Below are positions 60,093 through 64,000 of a DNA stretch of 64,000 nucleotides, in pieces. Positions within the stretch are counted from its first letter, which is position 1. Every line of letters starts with the position of its first letter. Source of the DNA: Streptomyces sp. RB17. GTDB lineage: Bacteria > Actinomycetota > Actinomycetes > Streptomycetales > Streptomycetaceae. The DNA lies in contig NZ_WEGL01000002.1 in assembly GCF_009604455.1 (NCBI RefSeq), positions 930,001-994,000 of the forward strand. The letters are read 5' to 3'. A program made the translations under genes and the position numbers. The notes beneath the pieces were generated by a model. That model made no database searches. It saw only the letters and a program-made list of their open reading frames with translations, and was not told the DNA's origin.

Positions 60093-60164
60093 GACCGGCT
60101 GAGTCCCGTGCCGGGGCCGGTGCCTCGCGACCGGCTCAGTCCCGTGCCGGGGCCGGTGCATCGC
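60093..60164. repeat. 36-bp tandem duplication at the end of the acyltransferase gene
   Basis: Two copies of a 36-bp unit starting GACCGGCT (60093 and 60129) differ at about two positions. The second copy includes the acyltransferase stop and last codons (60136 on), so the first duplicates the 3' end beyond the stop. Confidence 0.7.
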
Positions 60165-61317
60165 GATCGGCCGGGGCCGCGTCCGGCGGTGCGGCCGGGC
60201 GGCCGCGCCGGCGGAGCAGCAGGCGTCTCGCCGGGCGCTCCACCGTCTCGTACAGGAGCCAGGACAACCCCAGCGACACCGCGAACACGGTCGTGGTGAC
60301 GGCGACCCCCGCCAGCAGCCCGAAGTGCGGCTTCGTCCCGAGCAACTGGGTGGCGGACCGGATCACCAGCAGATGGACCATGTAGAAGGCGAACGACAGC
60401 TCGCCGAGCCGCACCAGCCGCCGGCGCCGCCACAGCGAGGGCAGCCCCTGCACGTCCGCGACGGCGGCGGCCGGGATGAGCAGCGTGAACCCGGCGATGG
60501 TGCACATGGTGGCGGAGTAGCCGGGCGCGACCTGCGGGACGAGGAAGTAGCCGATGATCGCCAGCGCGAGCGAGGCCTCGAGGCCGGGCCCGCGCCACCG
60601 GCCGAGCAGCACCAGCCGCGCGGTGACGGCGCCGAGGACGAACTCGGGCAGCCGGGCCGCGGGGAACGAGTACAGCGCGTACGTCCACCAGTGGTGGGCG
60701 TCCGCCCGGGCCAGCACCACGACCGCCGCGACCGACAGACCGCCCAGCACGATCGAACCGCGCGCGCCGAGCCGGCGCAGCAGCAGGAACAACAGCGGGA
60801 AGGCGGCGTAGAAGAACGCCTCGCAGGCGAGGGACCAGCTGACCGGGTTCAGTGTCTGCCACCAGGGACGCCACCAGGAATGCAGCAGCAGCGCATTGGA
60901 CAGCGCCTGCTTCGGCGTCGGCCTCGGCTGGTTCGCCAGCGTGTACGCCATGACCAGAGCGAGCCCCAGAGTGACCAGGTGCACCGGGTAGATGCGCGCG
61001 ATGCGCCGTCTCCAGAAGGCGAGCGCGCGGTCGCGGGGCCGGGCCGACCAGGTCAGGACGAAGCCGGACAACACGAAGAAGAACGACACACCGGTGGCAC
61101 CGGAACTGAATCCCCAGGAAACGAGGCGGCCACCGGTGCCTCCGAAGTAGCCGAAGTTGTTCACATGAAGTCCGAAGACCAGCAGTGCCGCCATCCACCG
61201 CAGTCCCGTGAGGGACGGCAGCGAGGGCTTGGCGGCTGCTGGGGAATCCCTGGCGGTCGTGTCGCCGGTACTGGCGTTCGGCGTCGTCCGGATCGTCCGG
61301 GTCGTCGCCGTTGTCAT
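60136..61317 (-). CDS. Acyltransferase 3 family membrane protein (OafA-like)
   Basis: A 393-residue integral membrane protein with about ten helices. SLTGLRWMAALLVFGLHVNN holds the conserved Arg and His of the family (the R-x-x-A...H motif), and SGFVLTWSARPRDR follows. The SWSLACEAFFYAAFPL segment is the second signature. The enzymes transfer acyl groups to sugars of exopolysaccharides, lipids or antibiotics. ATG 61317 is the only good start. The N-terminus is Thr-rich and cytoplasmic. No glycosyltransferase gene is adjacent, so the acceptor is unknown. Confidence 0.92.
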   Translation of the reverse strand: MTTATTRTIRTTPNASTGDTTARDSPAAAKPSLPSLTGLRWMAALLVFGLHVNNFGYFGGTGGRLVSWGFSSGATGVSFFFVLSGFVLTWSARPRDRALAFWRRRIARIYPVHLVTLGLALVMAYTLANQPRPTPKQALSNALLLHSWWRPWWQTLNPVSWSLACEAFFYAAFPLLFLLLRRLGARGSIVLGGLSVAAVVVLARADAHHWWTYALYSFPAARLPEFVLGAVTARLVLLGRWRGPGLEASLALAIIGYFLVPQVAPGYSATMCTIAGFTLLIPAAAVADVQGLPSLWRRRRLVRLGELSFAFYMVHLLVIRSATQLLGTKPHFGLLAGVAVTTTVFAVSLGLSWLLYETVERPARRLLLRRRGRPAAPPDAAPADRDAPAPARD

Positions 61318-61497
61318 CGAATCACCTGCCGCAGAGGGTTGGCGTGGGGCATGAAGGGGTACCTTGCCCGTTCACCCCGAGTCCATCACGTCACATGGCA
61401 AACATCACACTCGCTGCCGAACGACAGAGCTCTGCGGATGCCACGGACGGCCGGACCGGGTGCACCCGTACGAGTGACGCCCCACGCACCTCCTTGA

Positions 61498-62367
61498 TCA
61501 GCTCGCGGCCAGTTCCTTGGTGATCCGCTCCAGCATGAACGCCGAGGACTCCCGGGCCCGCTCCTCCCAGGCGAACACACAGGCCGTGGCCACGCCGTCG
61601 AACCTCAGCTCCCGCAGGGTGCCGAAGAACGCCGCCCAGTCGACCTCGCCCTGCCCTATGTCCAGGTGCTGGTGGATCCGGGCCGGGGTGCCGGGCGGGT
61701 TGAGGATGTAGCGCAGGCCGGAGGAACCCTTGTGGTTGAAGGAGTCCGCGATGCGCACGTGCCGCAGCTTGTCGCCCGCGTAACGCATCATCGCCGCGAT
61801 GTCCGCCGTCGTGTCCTGGCCCGACAGGTGGAAGGAGTGCGGGGCGCAGTACAGGTAGTTCACCCACGGCTTGTCGGTCGCGCGGACCAGGTCGACCGCG
61901 GGCGTGTTCTCCTCGCAGAAGTCGTCCGGGTGCGCCTCCAGGTTCAGCGCCATGCCCTCCCGCTCGAACAGCGGCAGCAGCTCCTCCAGCGAGCGCCAGA
62001 ACGCGGCCTCGCTCTCCGCCGCCCGCTCGGGGCGGCCGTTGAACTCCGAGTTCATCAGCGGGCATTCGAGGTCCGCGGTGATCTGGATCATCCGCTTCCA
62101 GTAGCGGACGGCCGCCTGCCGCTCGGTCTCGTCGGGCGAGGACCACTTGTGCAGCGGCAGCACGGAGGACAGCCGCACCCCGTGCGTGCGCAGGGACTTC
62201 TTCAGCTCCGCGACGCGCGCGCCGTCCGCCCGCGGGTGCAGGAAGAACGGCATGAAGTCGTCGCACGGGGACAACTCGATGCATTCGTAGCCGAGTTCGG
62301 CCACCGTGCGCACTATGTCGTCGATCGGCAGGGCGCGGAACATGTACGGGTCGAGGGCGATCTTCAC
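61498..62367 (-). CDS. Sugar phosphate isomerase/epimerase (AP-endonuclease-2-like TIM barrel)
   Basis: A 289-residue barrel: IALDPYMFRALPIDDIVRTV, ELGYECIELSPCDDFMPF, LNLEAHPDDFCEE (metal Glu), PHSFHLSG (His) and HQHLDIGQGEVDWAAF (metal ligand and end motif) follow the IolE/IolH-like family. It acts on inositol or rare-sugar intermediates. GTG 62367 follows GGAGGTG. It overlaps the stop of the upstream Gfo/Idh/MocA remnant by four bases, so it was part of an inositol or sugar catabolic operon. This gene itself is intact. Confidence 0.9.
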   Translation of the reverse strand: MKIALDPYMFRALPIDDIVRTVAELGYECIELSPCDDFMPFFLHPRADGARVAELKKSLRTHGVRLSSVLPLHKWSSPDETERQAAVRYWKRMIQITADLECPLMNSEFNGRPERAAESEAAFWRSLEELLPLFEREGMALNLEAHPDDFCEENTPAVDLVRATDKPWVNYLYCAPHSFHLSGQDTTADIAAMMRYAGDKLRHVRIADSFNHKGSSGLRYILNPPGTPARIHQHLDIGQGEVDWAAFFGTLRELRFDGVATACVFAWEERARESSAFMLERITKELAAS

Positions 62368-63309
62368 GCGGCACCTCCGTAGAACGCGGGGCGGGGCTCG
62401 ACGTCCGTGGCGACGACCCGGCCCGACTCCAGGGCCTCGACCGTCGCGCTGGTGATGACGGTGGCGGCGTAGCCGTCCCAGGCCGACGGCCCGGTGGGCT
62501 CGCGCCCGGCGGCCAGGTTCCCGATCCACTCGCGGAACTCGGTGTCGAAGGCGTCCGCGAAGCGGCCCACCCAGTCCGTCAGCACCTCGGTGCTGTGCCG
62601 GCCGCCGGTGCGCACGGCGACCGCGGCCGGGTCCGGCAGCCGTACGAGTCCCTCCTCGCCGACCGCCTCGCACTGGATGTCGTAGCCGTACTGGCAGTTG
62701 ACGAAGACCTCCAGGTCGATGCGGACGCCCTTGGCGCCCTCGAAGAGCATGATCGGGGGGTCCTCGAGGTGCTCGAACCGCTTGCTCGTCGCGCGCGGGG
62801 TGACCACCCGGGTGGAGACGATTTCGTCGTCCAGCAGCCAGCGCAGCACGTCCACCTCGTGCACGGCCGTGTCCAGGGCGGCCATCGCCGAGGTGTACGA
62901 CTCCGGGACGGTCGGGTTGCGGTGGGCGCAGTGCACGATCAGCGGCTCGCCGATCCGGCCGGAGTCGATGACCTGCTTCAGCTGCCGGTAGCCGGCGTCG
63001 TAGCGGCGCATGAAGCCGACCTGCACCAGGCGGCGGCCGTGCGCCTGCTCCGCCGCGACGATCTTCAGACAGTCCTCTGCGGTGGTGCCGAGGGGCTTCT
63101 CGCAGAACACCGGCTTCCCGGCGGCAATCGCGTTCAGCACGTGCTCGGCGTGGGTCGGGCCCCAGGACGTCACGAGGACGGCGTCCACGTCGTCGGCCGC
63201 GACCACGGCGGCGCCGTCGGGCAGCACCCGGGCGCCGGCGGGCGCCGCCGTCTCCTCGGCGCGGGCGGCGTCGATGTCCGTGACTGCGGTGACGCGGGCG
63301 CCAGTGACG
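62364..63309 (-). pseudogene. Gfo/Idh/MocA dehydrogenase missing its N-terminus (IolG-like)
   Basis: The frame from 63309 to the stop at 62364 codes a Gfo/Idh/MocA enzyme of about 315 residues: VTAVTDIDAARAEE, VFCEKPLGTTAEDC (Glu-Lys-Pro), MAALDTAVHEVDVLRWLL (catalytic Asp/His) and the C-terminal sheet. The first 20 or so residues, which hold the Gly-x-Gly-x-x-Gly NAD motif, are absent, and the frame runs without a break into the C-terminus of an MFS transporter. It therefore lacks both a start and the coenzyme loop. The family includes inositol 2-dehydrogenases. Confidence 0.78.
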
Positions 63310-63618
63310 GTGAAGCGCGCCCGGAGTTCGGATTCGAGGGATTCGAGGGATTCGAGGGTGCGGCCCTTGGTCTCGGGGACGCAGGCCTGACGAAGGTGAA
63401 CGAGAAGGTCCCCGCCACCACGAAGAGGAAGAACGTGCCGGAGACGCCGATCGCGGACACCAGGGACGGGAAGACCAGGCCGATGACGAAGTTCGTCAGC
63501 CACAGCACCACCGCCGCGACGCCCATGCCGAAACCGCGCATCCGCATCGGGAAGATCTCCGACAGCATCAGCCAGGTCACCGGCGAGATCGCGCCCTGCT
63601 GGAAGGCGAGGAAGGTCG
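63310..63618 (-). pseudogene. C-terminal fragment of an MFS sugar transporter
   Basis: Read leftwards: QQGAISPVTWLMLSEIFPMR, then helices (GVAAVVLWLTNFVIGLVF) and GTFFLFVVAGTFSFTFV. A one-base loss near 63390 shifts to ACVPETKGRTLES, the family's C-terminal motif, then ESELRARF. These match helices 10-12 of sugar-porter MFS proteins. A ninefold GATTCGAGG triplet repeat follows. It joins the dehydrogenase remnant in frame at about 63310. The N-terminal three quarters are missing. Confidence 0.7.
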
Positions 63619-63621
63619 CTG

Positions 63622-63759
63622 ATGGCCGAACACGCGGTCCGCTTCGCCGTCCAGCGTCTGGAGGAGCCGGAACTGGAGCCCAGGGAGGCCGAGTTGACCC
63701 GAAACCCGAAACTGGTCGCGCGAGGGACAAGCGGCCCGCCACCGGCCGGAATCCGGTGA
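63622..63759 (+). CDS. Possible 45-residue protein of unknown function
   Basis: ATG 63622 lies six bases after GAGGAAGG. The short frame reads AEHAVRFAVQRLEEPELEPR and ends PPPAGIR. It has no known family. It begins where the MFS fragment is cut off, so it may be a broken or chance frame. Its good ribosome site is the only support. Confidence 0.3.
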   Translation: MAEHAVRFAVQRLEEPELEPREAELTRNPKLVARGTSGPPPAGIR

Positions 63760-63768
63760 GCACGGTGG

Positions 63769-64000
63769 TCAAGCCGCTTTCCTCGCAAGGGCCTTGACGA
63801 GCTGATCCCGCGTCATCTTCGACCGGCCCGGTACGCCCGCGTCGCTCGCCCGCTCGTACAGCTCGGCCTTGGACAGGGACCCCAGGTCCTCGGCCTCCTT
63901 CCGGCCGGCGGCCCGCTTCTTGGCGGAGGCCTGCTTCCTGGCGGTGGCCTGCTTCTTAGTGGTGGCCGGTTCTTTTGCGGTGGCCCGTTTCCCCCTGCCG
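63769..64000 (-). CDS. Partial Lys-rich protein with SAP-like tail, possibly Ku
   Basis: The C-terminal 77 codons of a gene that begins beyond the right edge. TKKQATARKQASAKKRAAGR is a Lys/Arg/Ala-rich segment and LSKAELYERASDAGVPGRSK with MTRDQLVKALARKAA is an SAP/Rho-N-like helix-extended-helix motif. Bacterial Ku proteins of actinobacteria end this way, so this may be a Ku non-homologous end-joining protein. Other small Rho-N-like proteins also fit. The stop complement is at 63769-63771. Confidence 0.6.
   Translation of the reverse strand, partial: GRGKRATAKEPATTKKQATARKQASAKKRAAGRKEAEDLGSLSKAELYERASDAGVPGRSKMTRDQLVKALARKAA

Overview
The window is 64 kb of very GC-rich actinobacterial chromosome, almost certainly Streptomyces. 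The evidence is the strong G/C bias at third codon positions, frequent GTG and TTG starts, GGAGG-type ribosome binding sites, hairpin terminators without U-tracts, and typical gene families: DUF5753 XRE regulators beside HATPase proteins, Methyltransf_19, DUF6343, sortase-E style LAxTG anchoring, and DmdR-, CebR- and DasR-like operators. The many secreted polysaccharide-active proteins and truncated or fused genes suggest a chromosome arm rather than the core. That placement is inference. No rRNA, tRNA, CRISPR array, transposase, prophage or PKS/NRPS cluster was seen.

Layout. 1-5.2 kb: a partial gene, a PadR regulator with its membrane partner, and an FprA-type ferredoxin reductase diverging from an extended SDR across an iron box. 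5.2-10.1 kb: an NlpC/P60 protein with internal repeats, a wall-anchored DUF1996 protein, and an acetyltransferase whose leader carries a perfect CebR box. 10.1-20.1 kb: a lipoprotein, a flavodoxin-fold protein, a degenerate lipase/acetoacetate-decarboxylase-like fusion with a small helical partner, a second GNAT, the HATPase/XRE/methyltransferase divergon, an SRPBCC protein and a secreted protein. 20.3-24.7 kb: a membrane SpoIIE-type phosphatase, an exact 5 x 20 bp repeat array, a tightly coupled nucleotidyltransferase-BON-metallophosphoesterase operon, a decayed MFS gene, a DUF6343 protein and a 4 x 63 bp tandem repeat. 24.7-28.1 kb: an iron-type alcohol dehydrogenase, two abutting fragments, an aldo/keto reductase behind a MerR-type promoter, and a truncated F420-type reductase. 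28.1-32.5 kb: a rhomboid-like protein and pyruvate carboxylase.

32.5-44 kb holds a group of secreted proteins: PL7 alginate lyase, GH18 chitinase with DasR/chitinase-type direct repeats, a GH31 enzyme split by a one-base frameshift, and a very large BNR/beta-propeller protein, together with a tautomerase, an SDR remnant, an MmyB-type regulator and a CelD-like acetyltransferase. 44-49 kb is a five-gene operon joining an SsuABC-like importer, with two different permeases, to a benzoylformate-decarboxylase-like ThDP enzyme. 49-58 kb has a Ppx/GppA phosphatase, an FAD monooxygenase, secreted RICIN and discoidin/beta-helix proteins, an inositol-monophosphatase-like protein lacking two metal ligands, and a cytokinin-dehydrogenase-like flavoprotein. 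58-64 kb has a fused decarboxylase/catalase remnant, a methyltransferase, an acyltransferase-3 protein, a sugar-phosphate isomerase next to an MFS/Gfo-Idh-MocA deletion fusion, and the 3' end of a Lys-rich, Ku-like gene.

No single island dominates. The strongest candidates for undescribed biology are the nucleotidyltransferase-BON-phosphoesterase operon, the importer/ThDP-enzyme operon, the lipase-ADC pseudoenzyme fusion and the metal-ligand-altered IMPase homologue. All functions are assigned by reading motifs; no database search was run.
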